Under the pieces are notes generated by a model, which worked only from the letters and a program-made list of their open reading frames with translations, did no database searches and was not told where the DNA came from. From the NCBI GenBank assembly GCA_019359285.1, contig JAHHHQ010000052.1, forward strand, positions 62,001 to 126,000: a stretch of DNA of 64,000 nucleotides. The letters are read 5' to 3'. The translations under genes and the position numbers were made by a program. The DNA is from Nodosilinea sp. WJT8-NPBG4 (GTDB lineage: Bacteria > Cyanobacteriota > Cyanobacteriia > Phormidesmidales > Phormidesmidaceae). Below, piece after piece: positions 18,359 through 26,830 of this stretch. The stretch's first letter is position 1. The number at the start of each line of letters is the position of its first letter.

Positions 18359-19498
18359 TCAAAGGTTAGTGGCTACAGGCGAATACAGTTCACTGGAGCT
18401 CTCAACCGGCAGATTGAGAGGGCAGGGCACCGATTCGGTTCCCGACCAGTCGGTAAAGGTAGTCTCATCTCGATACAACCGGGGTGTGCTGCGCATTAGA
18501 TGCCAGGCCTGCTGAATAGGCGTCACGTAGTCCATACGCTCTGGGTAGTGGCGCTGTAACAACTCTCTCACCCGAGGGTAATATTCAGAATTGAGCCCTG
18601 GAAAAATATGGTGCTCTGCGTGGTAAGAAAAATTTAGGTGAAGCACATCAAAAATCTTGGGCACCTGTACAGACAGACTGTTGAGCAGGGGGTCGTTGAC
18701 CGCCGTCATTGGCGAGGCGAGATGGTTGGTGCCAATGTAGCTAATTAAACCCGCATAACCGAGGCCTACAGGCAGAAAATAGGCCCAGATCAGCTTAGTA
18801 ACGTCAAACTCTAAGTAGCTGATGATGCCGAGATGAATCAGTAGAATTACCAGGAACTCTGCCGCTATTTTGCGCCGCTCCTTGGGTTTGACTGCAAAGG
18901 CCGCCGGTACATACTTCACCTCTGGGCTGTTGAATAGCAACACCGAAGTCAGGTTACGAAAGGTGTAGAAGCCCCATGACATCAGCAGCCCAAAAATAAG
19001 CCCTAGGGGGGTTATCTCGCTGGAAAGGACTGCGAAATTTTGCACCCGTTTGCACCAGGTATTGGGCTGATCAAAGAGATAATTTCGATCGGGGTCAGCG
19101 GCGGTATTGGTGTTGTTGTGGTGAATTCGGTTGTGGACAATTTGCCAGAGGGTAGGGGGCATCCAACCAGGGGTAAACCCTAGCAAGCTAAATAGATGAG
19201 CCAGCCTGGGGCGACGAATGATACTGCCGTGTAGGAGTTCGTGGCTGCCAAAGGTCAGTGCGGTTACGCTGTTTGCCATGACCAAAACTAGCGGCAGGTA
19301 CAGCCCCAGTTGACCGACAGAATGTAGGTTGAGCCGTTTGGCAATCGCCCATCCCAACAGCAAGATCAGTGCGTTGACAGCCAGTACTAACAGCTTGCCA
19401 GGGTCTGGTTCAAAGGCTTCTGGCGGTAATAGAGGTCGCAATTTTTTGGCGTAGGTAGCCTGGGAAATGAGAGCTTTCTTAGCAATGACGTAGCTCAT
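18359..19498 (-). CDS. Membrane fatty acid desaturase
   Basis: 379 residues with the three histidine boxes of membrane di-iron desaturases: H86ELLH90, H122NRIHH127 and HAEHH near residue 292, plus about four hydrophobic helices between them. It should introduce double bonds into lipid-bound acyl chains using ferredoxin. The boxes (HELLH, HNRIHHNNTN, HAEHHIFP) differ from the usual DesA/B/C sets, so I give no des symbol. It is transcribed away from a cyclopropane-synthase-type gene across a 216-bp AT-rich spacer. The pair plus the flavoprotein gene may be one lipid-modification unit. Confidence 0.88.
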   Translation of the reverse strand: MSYVIAKKALISQATYAKKLRPLLPPEAFEPDPGKLLVLAVNALILLLGWAIAKRLNLHSVGQLGLYLPLVLVMANSVTALTFGSHELLHGSIIRRPRLAHLFSLLGFTPGWMPPTLWQIVHNRIHHNNTNTAADPDRNYLFDQPNTWCKRVQNFAVLSSEITPLGLIFGLLMSWGFYTFRNLTSVLLFNSPEVKYVPAAFAVKPKERRKIAAEFLVILLIHLGIISYLEFDVTKLIWAYFLPVGLGYAGLISYIGTNHLASPMTAVNDPLLNSLSVQVPKIFDVLHLNFSYHAEHHIFPGLNSEYYPRVRELLQRHYPERMDYVTPIQQAWHLMRSTPRLYRDETTFTDWSGTESVPCPLNLPVESSSELYSPVATNL

Positions 19499-19714
19499 AG
19501 AAAAATCAGACTTCTTTGTTGACTTATGTTTTTGCTAGGTTTTTATTTTGAGAGAGTGGCATTAGAGTGATGGAAGCTATTTGATTATCATCTTTATCCA
19601 AGAACCTTGCGACTGTTAGCCCTGTTGACAATGTTTGAAAATATCTCTTTGCGATGGAAATAGGCTCAATGGTTATTGTCCAACCCACATAATTCAACTA
19701 TCTTAGGTGCTCCC

Positions 19715-20845
19715 ATGAAAGCTCTGACAGAAGTCAAACGATTTGCGCTGGTAGTTCCTGAAACCCTGCTCTGCGGCTTCAGCTACAGCCAGTTTATGTT
19801 CTGGTCAAGACAGGGAAAAATCCTCAATCCTGAAGCTGTCTGGCGGCAGTTTACTCAACCCCAGTCACCCTACTATGAGTGGCTCCTGAAGCATTATCCT
19901 CCCGCGCCAGTCAGGCAGCTCTGGGCCACTGTCTACCCCAAACTGAGGGATCGGGTGAAGGGAATTTCCGCCCACTACGATGTCTCCAATGACTTCTACA
20001 AGCTTTTCCTAGACCAGAACTACGTATTTTACACCTGCGGCGATTTTCTCAGCTCAGACGACACTCTAGAAACTGCCCAAAGGCATAAAGCTGACTTTAT
20101 TTTGAATTTAATCGATCCTAAGCCTGGCGAGCGCATCTTGGACCTGGGTTGCGGCTGGGGCTCAATGCTCAAGCGCATCTACCAGCACACTGGCGATCGC
20201 GACAATCTGTCGGGCTACACTCTCTCAGTCGAGCAAAAGCGCTTCATAGATGAAACCTACGGCTTCAATGCCGAGATTAAAGATGTGGTCACCACCGACT
20301 ACGTCCCCGCCAGCTGGGACAAAATCTACTCTATTGGCTGCATGGAGCACGTGCCCAAAAACCAGCTCCTGCCCCTGGCCCAAAAGCTGGCGGCGGCGAT
20401 TAAGCCCACCGGACACCTAGTACACCACTTCTTTTGCCAGATGTCGGCCGCTCCGCCAGCCAAAATGCTGGCCGGTGGGGCCGATGTCTTTCCAGGGGTA
20501 GAGCTGGCTACCTGGCAGCAGCACCTCGAGACCTTTGAGCAGGCTGGGTTGAGGGTAACCCACCACTCTGTCCACGACTATCGGCCTACGATCAAAGCCT
20601 GGTTCGACCGGCTGGTGGCCCATCAGAGCGAGGCGATTGAGCTGGTGGGGGTTCGCACCTACAACCGCTATCTGTGCTATCTGGCCGAGGCCTGGCGGCT
20701 GTTTGACGATCGCGACCTACTGCTGATGCGCTTTGTGCTCACTCGCCAGGATGCACCCCAGCCCTGGCGGTCGTCGCTCTACAGTACCGATGTCACCCAG
20801 ACGACTCCCGTTGAACCGTCAGAGGTAGTACTGCAACCGGTTTAG
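19715..20845 (+). CDS. Cyclopropane-fatty-acid synthase-type methyltransferase
   Basis: 376 residues. SAM-binding motif LDLGCGWGS (about 145-153) and family segments AHYDVSNDFYKLFLD and YVFYTCGDF at the acyl-binding region, with GCMEHVP downstream. The family transfers a methyl or methylene group from SAM to the double bond of phospholipid acyl chains, giving cyclopropane, methylene or methyl branches. ATG 19715 is used; the longer frame starts with TTG. It lies divergent from the desaturase and 106 bp upstream of the reductase, so a pathway desaturate, methylenate, reduce is plausible but unproven. Substrate specificity cannot be read. Confidence 0.85.
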   Translation: MKALTEVKRFALVVPETLLCGFSYSQFMFWSRQGKILNPEAVWRQFTQPQSPYYEWLLKHYPPAPVRQLWATVYPKLRDRVKGISAHYDVSNDFYKLFLDQNYVFYTCGDFLSSDDTLETAQRHKADFILNLIDPKPGERILDLGCGWGSMLKRIYQHTGDRDNLSGYTLSVEQKRFIDETYGFNAEIKDVVTTDYVPASWDKIYSIGCMEHVPKNQLLPLAQKLAAAIKPTGHLVHHFFCQMSAAPPAKMLAGGADVFPGVELATWQQHLETFEQAGLRVTHHSVHDYRPTIKAWFDRLVAHQSEAIELVGVRTYNRYLCYLAEAWRLFDDRDLLLMRFVLTRQDAPQPWRSSLYSTDVTQTTPVEPSEVVLQPV

Positions 20846-20951
20846 AGTGTTGCAACTAAATACTTATCCGGGGCCCTGCCGCGATCGGCTCAACGGCCGA
20901 GTTCGCATTCTTGAAATGGATGGGTTTTGAGAATAGTTTAAGGAGGTAACC

Positions 20952-21935
20952 ATGGACTACGCCGAGACCATTGTCGTGGGTGGTGGCCCCGCCGGCAGCA
21001 GCTGCGCCTGGCAGCTCAAACGCCAGGGGCGTGATGTGCTGGTGCTCGATAGACAAGACTTTCCTAGGCTGAAGCTGTGTGCCGGGTGGGTGCCAGCCCA
21101 GGTCATGGAGCAGCTGGAGTTTGTTCCGGCCGACTATCCCCACTCCCTGGTGTCGCTCACCACCAAGATGTATTTTGCCCCTTTTTCCTTTCCCCTGCTG
21201 GGGGGATGGGCGGCCCCGTGGCGGACAGATTATTCGATCCGCCGGTTGGAGTTTGACCAGTGGCTGCTGGCGCGATCGCAGGCCCCGATCATCACTCATA
21301 AAGTGAATCATGTTGAGCGACGGGGCAATCGCTACGTCATTGATGACCAGTTTGCCTGTACCTATTTGGTGGGGGCCGGGGGCACCGGCTGCCCGGTAAA
21401 ACGCCAGCTCTTTCCCCACCGGGCTGAGCAGTCTGTGCAAATCGCCACTCTCGAAAAAGAATTTGAGTATCCACAACGCGATGACTCAGCCCATCTGTTC
21501 TTTCGGTTTCACGGCCTGCCGGGCTACTCGTGGTATGTGCCCAAGGGCAATGGTTTCGTCAACCTGGGCATAGGCGGGGCCAGCCACACCCTTAATGCGA
21601 CCCATAGCCACATTCGCGACCACTGGAACTGGTTTTTAGACGATTTAGTCAAGCGCGATCTGCTCGACACCAAGACCCGCTCAACCCTCACGCCCCAGGG
21701 CCATGGCTACTATTTATTTAACCGCCAGGGCCAAGTCAAACAAGATAACGCCTTTGTGGTGGGCGATTCCGCTGGTCTAGCCTCCAAGGATTTGGGGGAG
21801 GGAATTGGGCCTGCGATCAAAAGTGGCTTATTGGCGGCCCAGGAGATTTTGGGCCAGGCCGACTACCGCAAAACTGCTATTTCTGCCTTTAGCCTCAACC
21901 CATCGCTCAGGTGGCTACAGTATATCTGGGGTTAG
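20952..21935 (+). CDS. FAD-dependent oxidoreductase, geranylgeranyl-reductase family
   Basis: 327 residues with the FAD Rossmann motif VVGGGPAGSSCAWQL at 9-23, followed by VLDRQDFPRLKLCAGW (the KLCxG motif of the family) and the second nucleotide site FVVGDSAGLASKDLGEGIGPAIKSG near 270-295. It is shorter than ChlP (about 400 residues). An unusually strong ribosome site, AGGAGGT, lies just before the ATG. The family saturates double bonds in prenyl or lipid chains. Its position behind the methyltransferase suggests action on a modified acyl chain. The 3' end abuts the decayed region. Confidence 0.85.
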   Translation: MDYAETIVVGGGPAGSSCAWQLKRQGRDVLVLDRQDFPRLKLCAGWVPAQVMEQLEFVPADYPHSLVSLTTKMYFAPFSFPLLGGWAAPWRTDYSIRRLEFDQWLLARSQAPIITHKVNHVERRGNRYVIDDQFACTYLVGAGGTGCPVKRQLFPHRAEQSVQIATLEKEFEYPQRDDSAHLFFRFHGLPGYSWYVPKGNGFVNLGIGGASHTLNATHSHIRDHWNWFLDDLVKRDLLDTKTRSTLTPQGHGYYLFNRQGQVKQDNAFVVGDSAGLASKDLGEGIGPAIKSGLLAAQEILGQADYRKTAISAFSLNPSLRWLQYIWG

Positions 21936-22490
21936 CTTTGGGGCCGAACGACCTTCGACCAAGCTGCTCTCAGCCCCTTGACGGAACCTAAAACACCCCC
22001 GTTCGGTTCCTGTACACTCCACGCGATCAATCGCCCGCTGGCCACCAAGCGCTCGGCAATAATATCGTCGTAGGTGTCGGCAATGGTCACCGCTGGCAAA
22101 ATGCAGGTTTGCATCTCTCTTGAATCCATGTTTTCGCCCCCCAGCACGCTTTCGGCAAAGAGCACCTGGTTGACCTCGTCCAGATGAAAAGCCCCGAAGC
22201 GCATGCGACGGTTTTTGGTGAGCAAAAAGTGCATCAGTTCTGTGTCGATAAGTGCTGCCGACGGTGACGCAACTGGTGGCCAGCACTGTGGCCAGATCGG
22301 CTTTTTCCCAGTGGTGTACTTCCCAGGGCACCACCTCAACTTTGACCAGGGTAGAGCCGTATAGAATGTCGAACCGAAGACTGTTGGGGTAAACTCGCAG
22401 ACTGTCTTGAAACAGGGCGGCGGTTTGCAGGTAGTCGGCGACTTTGGTGTAGGGGAGGGTTTAGACGGCGCTGGCGAAGGAGATGGACAT
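21932..22490 (-). pseudogene. YbjN-like protein, broken
   Basis: Read on the minus strand, a protein begins at ATG 22490 (MSISFASAV), hits TAA at codon 10, then continues as TLPYTKVADYLQTAALFQ and DILYGSTLVKVEVVPWEV. A frame change near 22260 leads on to TELMHFLLTKNRRMRFGAFH and TIADTYDDIIAERL. The combined reading resembles cyanobacterial YbjN/type III secretion chaperone-like proteins (MRFGAF and the ADxYDDxI pattern). One stop plus one frameshift make it a pseudogene unless sequencing errors explain both. The family assignment is from memory. Confidence 0.65.
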
Positions 22491-22594
22491 AGAGGGGGTA
22501 GTAGTGGGGGGACTTGGGGAACTAAAAACCGGGTGTCTTTTCGGAGATAGTCAGGCTAGCTGCCCCGTTGGCAAAGACACCCAGTTTCTGCTCC

Positions 22595-22868
22595 TTACAT
22601 GATGAACATTTTTTGGTCGAGGGCTTTGGGGGAGTGGCTATCGACAAACTGCTGGGGGCTTTCGTCCGACTCCAGCCGCCCGTCCACCAGGTTGATGATG
22701 CGCGAGGATGCGGTTGTCGTGGGTGACCATGAGGATGGTGCAGCCTTTTTCTTAAGCCTGGTGCTGCATCAGCCTCACTACGTCGCGGCCCGACTGTTCG
22801 TCGAGGGCGGCGATGGGTTCGTCGGCGAGAATTAGCTGGCGCTGGTTGACCAGGGTGCGGGCGATCGC
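22595..22868 (-). pseudogene. DevA-type ABC exporter ATPase, C-terminal fragment
   Basis: Minus-strand remnant beginning abruptly at AIARTLVNQRQLILADEP (signature helix and Walker B, then AALD) and running on to LMQHQA, an in-frame TAA, then GCTILMVTHDNRIL (switch His). A small deletion shifts the frame before RIINLVDGRLESDESP, and the normal end KALDQKMFIM with TAA follows. Walker A and the first two thirds are missing. The pattern matches DevA/heterocyst-type ABC exporter ATPases. The 5' break coincides with a HIP1 octamer at 22861-22868. Confidence 0.75.
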
Positions 22869-23410
22869 ATCCAGGCCTTTATCGAAGAAACCAGCATTTC
22901 CCAACCCATGCTGGGCCTGCTGCAAGCGCTGCCCAACACCGCCCTCTGGGAGCGCCTGAAAAAAGAGGAGCGCCTGATGGACAGCATCGACAACTCCACC
23001 GGCGACCAAAACACGCTGATGAATTTTGTGCCCACTCGCCCTGTGACCGATATCGCCCGCGAATATGTCGAAGGCTTTTGGACTCTCTACGAGCCTAGCA
23101 ATTACCTCAGACGCTGCATAGAGCAGTGCCTCAAGATTCTCACTGTGCAGGGGCGGGGACAGACCATGCAGTTTCCTCTCGGACGGGGATTTGGCACCAG
23201 GGCCTGCGCCGCCCCGAGCTGCGGGGCCAGTTTTGGACAATTTTGCGGCACAAGCCCCAGCTGCTGAATATGTATTTGGGCCTGTGTGCCGCCGGAGAAC
23301 GCTTTTGGGAGTACCGCGCCCTGGATTGAGAACGCATTACCCACCAGCTCCAGGCTGAACCAGTAGCTCCATTAATTCAGCGTTCTAGGGAATTGCAGGA
23401 GCAGCACTGA
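22861..23410 (+). pseudogene. B12-binding radical SAM protein, C-terminal fragment
   Basis: The plus-strand reading starts suddenly as GDRIQAFIEETSISQPMLG and continues LLQALPNTALWERLKKEERL, TLMNFVPTRPVTDIAREYV and FWTLYEPSNYLRR, which is the C-terminal (DUF4070) part of cyanobacterial B12-binding radical SAM proteins. A frameshift lies between about 23160 and 23215. The other frame then gives ELRGQFWTILRHKPQLLNMY and FWEYRALD, a TGA, and ERITHQL to a final stop at 23408. The B12 domain and the CxxxCxxC cluster are absent. It is clearly non-functional. Confidence 0.72.
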
Positions 23411-23465
23411 TGGGTGAGGCTTGGACATAGTCCAGCCTTCACACCAATCAGGGTATAGGGTCTAA

Positions 23466-23506
23466 GGTACAAGGTATAAGGCACCCTGTACCTTATGCCT
23501 TGTACC
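23466..23506. repeat. Intergenic hairpin repeat
   Basis: Two 16-base arms (GGTACAAGGTATAAGG and its complement with one mismatch) separated by 9 bases. The same style of GGTCTAAGG-type hairpin occurs at 25159-25215. Probably a dispersed palindromic element; it lies between the decayed region and the SGNH gene. Confidence 0.6.
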
Positions 23507-23578
23507 TACCTGTCGCCCCATCCCCCGTCCAAACCGTGGGAAATGTGACTAAAATGTGGTGCTGCGATAGGGGCAACC

Positions 23579-24574
23579 TTGGTCAAAATTTTGCTCTGGG
23601 GGTTGGGAGTTGGGGTGGTGGCGATCGCGATCGTCGAGCTACTGCTGCGGGTGCGTTATGGCCTCGGCAACCCGCCCCTTTATGTAGCCGATGCCCGCAC
23701 CGGCTACCGCCTCGCCCCTAACCAGAGCTTACGGCGGCGGGGCAACCGCATTGAAATCAATCAATATTCGATGCGGGGGCCAGCGGTGGCTGCCCAGCGA
23801 CCGACTGATGCCCTGCGGGTGCTGATGGTGGGCGACTCGATCGTCAACGGCGGCTGGTGGACCGACCAGAGCGAACTGCTGTCGGTCAAAGTGCAGCAGG
23901 CGTTAGTCGACCTCAACCCACCAGGGGTAGAAACGGTGGAGGTGCTCAATGCTTCGGCCAACTCATGGGGGCCGCGCAACGAGCTGGGCTACCTGCTGCG
24001 GTTTGGCACCTTTGAAGCCCAGCTGGTGCTGGTGGTGCTCAACACTGACGATCTATTTGCGATCGCTCCCAACAGCTACGAACTGGATCGCAACCCCGCC
24101 TACCCCACCCGCCGTCCGCCCCTGGCCCTGTGGGAGGTGGCCCAGCGTCGGCTCGGCTATACTCCCAGCCCGGCGCTCCAAGCGCTGCATGACCAAGGTG
24201 GCGATCGCGTGGGAGTCAACCTAGAGGCCCTGCGACAGCTTAACCAGGTGGTGCAGGCTGCGGGCGGACGGCTGGCGATCGCCATGACCCCCCTGCGCCG
24301 TGAGCTTGACCCCGACGGCCCCCGCGATTACGAATTGGTAGCCCGTCAGCGCCTTGCCGCCTTTGCCCAAAACGAGGGGATTCCCTACCTCGATGGCCTG
24401 CCCCTGTTTCAGCGGACGGACCAAGAACAGCTCTACTTCGACCACATTCACCTCAGTCCCGAGGGCAACGACTGGGTAAGCCAGGCCCTGGCCAAGCTGC
24501 TGCTCGAACTCTGGAACCGCGCCCCCGACCCGTCCCTCCCCTCAACTCACGAACCCCTGAGTGATCTGTGGTGA
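23579..24574 (+). CDS. Membrane-anchored SGNH/GDSL-type hydrolase
   Basis: 331 residues. An N-terminal hydrophobic helix (3-24) is followed by an extracytoplasmic SGNH fold: block I GDSIVNGG near residue 87 with the nucleophile Ser, an Asn in block III (NASANSWGPRNE), and the block V D-x-x-H dyad in FDHIHLSPEGND near 300. Such proteins hydrolyse acyl or acetyl esters on polysaccharides or lipids. The only in-frame start that includes the membrane helix is TTG 23579, which makes the exact start uncertain. No partner gene is adjacent. Confidence 0.8.
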   Translation: MVKILLWGLGVGVVAIAIVELLLRVRYGLGNPPLYVADARTGYRLAPNQSLRRRGNRIEINQYSMRGPAVAAQRPTDALRVLMVGDSIVNGGWWTDQSELLSVKVQQALVDLNPPGVETVEVLNASANSWGPRNELGYLLRFGTFEAQLVLVVLNTDDLFAIAPNSYELDRNPAYPTRRPPLALWEVAQRRLGYTPSPALQALHDQGGDRVGVNLEALRQLNQVVQAAGGRLAIAMTPLRRELDPDGPRDYELVARQRLAAFAQNEGIPYLDGLPLFQRTDQEQLYFDHIHLSPEGNDWVSQALAKLLLELWNRAPDPSLPSTHEPLSDLW

Positions 24575-24942
24575 GAGAACATCAGCCCTCAGCAGGCAAT
24601 CTAGCTCTACACTCCCCCCAGACTCACTGCTTCGTCAGCCCATCCAAGCAAGGGACAATACAGACGCCCTGCGGTTGAGTCTGGGCAAAGTTGCCTGCGA
24701 ATCTCTGCCTTAGCAGCTAGGTTCCGGCTTAGACCAGCCCGAAATGCCAATATTCAAACTCATCAGGCGTTTTTTTCGTTTTTCACTCTTCATATTTTCA
24801 TTCTTCTGCCACATACCTGTCTTTAGAGTGAAAGCCTGAATGATCATGTTGCGACACAACACAACATTTTTTAATGCTGTGTTACATTTGTGCCTGGTCA
24901 CGACGGCCAACGTTTAGTGCCAATCTCGAAGGAGAATTTCTG
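24575..24942. other. Intergenic region with an inverted repeat
   Basis: 368 bp without a credible gene. It contains an inverted repeat of 10-base arms with one mismatch (AACACAACAT at 24858-24867 and ATGCTGTGTT at 24874-24883), 60 bp before the small membrane-protein gene; it could be an operator or 5'-leader stem. The rest shows nothing recognisable. Confidence 0.4.
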
Positions 24943-25149
24943 ATGAACCCCCAATCCGATTTCACGCTGGAGCGGCGGAAGGTCGACATCCTCCAACTGT
25001 TCTTTTTTCTGATCGGAGCACCCCACATTTACGGTGCTCTCCGCTCCACTGAACGACAGCGGCAAGCTAGACCACCTCTGCTTCAATACCTAGCGGTTGG
25101 CATGCTGGCTATGGCGATCGCCAGTGCTGCTGAAGTGTGGTTGATGTAG
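24943..25149 (+). CDS. Small two-helix membrane protein
   Basis: 68 residues beginning MNPQSDFTLERRKVDILQ after a good ribosome site (AAGGAGAA). Two hydrophobic helices (about 17-32 and 45-66) are separated by a basic loop (RSTERQRQARPP), so both ends may face the same side. I do not recognise the family. The good start signal and membrane-type composition support a real gene. It converges with the glycosyltransferase gene across a hairpin repeat. Confidence 0.65.
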   Translation: MNPQSDFTLERRKVDILQLFFFLIGAPHIYGALRSTERQRQARPPLLQYLAVGMLAMAIASAAEVWLM

Positions 25150-25158
25150 AGAGTACAG

Positions 25159-25215
25159 GGTCTAAGGTCTAGGGTCTAAGGCTAGAGACCGGCACTAAAC
25201 CCTAGACCTTAAACC
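25159..25215. repeat. Hairpin repeat between convergent genes
   Basis: 20-base arms (starting GGTCTAAGGTCTAGGGT) matching at 18 of 20 positions, loop 17. It sits exactly between the stops of two convergent genes and could end transcription in both directions. It is similar in sequence to the hairpin at 23466. Confidence 0.6.
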
Positions 25216-25224
25216 GTGCACCCT

Positions 25225-26163
25225 CTATCCCTCCTGCTGAAGTTCGCTATAGGCGGCGTATACCCCCTGCACCGTGTACCAGTTGAGAAACACCCGGGCG
25301 AGTTCCAGAGCCACCTGGGGCTTGCCCCGGGCAATTAGCCAGCGCAGCAGGGGGGCCATGGTGCGCTCATTCAGCCGCCCGCCCGCAGTCAGCAAGCCCC
25401 AGAGCACCTGGTGGAGTGGGGTCATCTGAATCATCATGCGCACTTCGCGAGTGGGGTGCTTTTTGTAGAAAATTGCCCCCATACGGCCTCGCTGAATTTC
25501 TTGGTCAATCATCTTGGGAATTTGATCGAGAGTGAAAGGGGGGTGGTAGTGGTAGCCCACGGCTTCGGGCACTTTGACCATGGTGACGCCCAGGTTTTTG
25601 AGCCGTACCCCCAGCTCCAAATCTTCCCAGCCGTACTGGCTAAATTCGGTGTCGAACAGTCCAGCAGTCAGCAGCCAGTGTCGGGCGATCGCCAAGTTAG
25701 CTGTATCAAAAAAGGCGTTGGAGAAATCCGTTACCTTTGCGGGCTCGGCGGTGGGTTGCTCAAAGTTGATAGTATTGACCAGGCGACCAGCGGTAAAAAC
25801 GCGATCGTCCCCCAATCGCTGGTAAGCATCAGCTAGGGCCTGGGCATGGGCCTGGAGACTGCCCGACGGCATAATCACATCACTGTCGACAAAGACAATG
25901 GTGTCCCCCTGGGCCACCTGTACCCCATAGTTGCGGGCCGCTGCCGCCCCCTGGTGATGACGCTCCACTAGCCGCACATGGGGAAACTCGGCGGTATTGG
26001 CTTGCAGCCACTCAATGGTGCCGTCGGTGGAGCCGTCGTCTACCACGACTAGCTCGTAGTCTGTGATCAGCGCCGGATCAAATCTCTGCTGCTCTAGGGC
26101 GCGCAGGCACTTCTCTAGAATGGGCTGACGGTTGTAAGTAGGGGTAACAACGCTGAAAAACAC
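25225..26163 (-). CDS. Family 2 glycosyltransferase
   Basis: 312 residues, GT-A fold. It begins FFSVVTPTYNRQPILEKCL, has VVVDDGSTDGT near residue 41, the metal-binding DxD in VFVDSDV near 93, and the ED pair of GWEDLELGVRL near 180. No membrane helices, so a cytoplasmic or peripheral enzyme transferring a sugar from an NDP-sugar to a glycan or lipid acceptor. No polysaccharide cluster is adjacent, so the acceptor is unknown. Confidence 0.9.
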   Translation of the reverse strand: MFFSVVTPTYNRQPILEKCLRALEQQRFDPALITDYELVVVDDGSTDGTIEWLQANTAEFPHVRLVERHHQGAAAARNYGVQVAQGDTIVFVDSDVIMPSGSLQAHAQALADAYQRLGDDRVFTAGRLVNTINFEQPTAEPAKVTDFSNAFFDTANLAIARHWLLTAGLFDTEFSQYGWEDLELGVRLKNLGVTMVKVPEAVGYHYHPPFTLDQIPKMIDQEIQRGRMGAIFYKKHPTREVRMMIQMTPLHQVLWGLLTAGGRLNERTMAPLLRWLIARGKPQVALELARVFLNWYTVQGVYAAYSELQQEG

Positions 26164-26269
26164 GGTGGGCCTCCAAACGGCCCTAATATCCTAGCGCCTT
26201 GGCCTGCTCTGGACGCGATTGGGCGATGTCCCGGTCCGCCCCCAAAAAAACATGGCATATTCAGTATAA

Positions 26270-26285
26270 ATGAACTAAAGTTCAT
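26270..26285. promoter_or_regulatory. Perfect palindrome beside a TATAAA box
   Basis: ATGAACT-AA-AGTTCAT, 16 bp, overlaps the TATAAA at 26265-26270 upstream of the lipoprotein gene. Position and symmetry suggest a repressor operator at the promoter. If so, transcription starts near here and translation must begin downstream (26308 or 26380). Confidence 0.45.
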
Positions 26286-26307
26286 GTGTATTTATGGCTG
26301 GCGATCA

Positions 26308-26817
26308 ATGGGCGCTAAGACAGAGCTAAGGACGAGGATAGACGGCGGCCATCAATTGGAGTGGAGGCCTTGGCAGGGGATGACTTTGGCCCTCGTGCTG
26401 CTGTCTGCGGCCTGCTCTGGTTCCAGCCCAGACCCCGGCCCGCGCAACATCACCCTGCACCAAAAGTGGGCGCTGCAGCCCGGCGATCGCCTGGCAGGAT
26501 ACTCGGTGCAGAGCGGCCTGGGCGACATCACGGTCGACCTTAAGGGCAATCGAGTGTTCATGCCGTTTGATGGTCAGGTGCAGCCCGCTGAGGGCAACGC
26601 CGACCAGTGCATAATTTTGTCGAGCCCGGATGTGCCGGCCTACCTGTTTCGCCTCTGCGGACTGCGCCAGGTGAAGTTGGGTGACCTGTCTCAAGGCGAG
26701 CCCATTGGCAGCGGTAACACCGTGGCCTTTGCCACCCTGCGCCGCCAGGCCGATGGCACCTGGGCCATGGTAGAGCCCGCCAAAGAGCTGCTAGGGCAGT
26801 TTTTAGATCGTCCCTAG
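26308..26817 (+). CDS. Putative lipoprotein with degenerate M23-like fold
   Basis: About 169 residues. A lipobox-like LLSAAC follows a hydrophobic stretch that starts at an internal Met (26380). The mature part (ITVDLKGNRVFMPFDGQV, then LFRLCGLRQVKLGDLSQGEPIG) resembles the beta-sandwich of M23/LytM peptidases, but the zinc-binding H and HxH residues are missing, so no peptidase activity is expected. The start is uncertain: ATG 26284 lies inside a palindrome, so 26308 is used. It converges with the UPF0182 gene, stops 13 bp apart. Confidence 0.68.
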   Translation: MGAKTELRTRIDGGHQLEWRPWQGMTLALVLLSAACSGSSPDPGPRNITLHQKWALQPGDRLAGYSVQSGLGDITVDLKGNRVFMPFDGQVQPAEGNADQCIILSSPDVPAYLFRLCGLRQVKLGDLSQGEPIGSGNTVAFATLRRQADGTWAMVEPAKELLGQFLDRP

Positions 26818-26830
26818 GTATAGGGTTGGA

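Noticed and set aside
22599..22835. 78-codon plus-strand frame
   Set aside because: It is the antisense of the DevA fragment, whose minus-strand reading is clearly the meaningful one.
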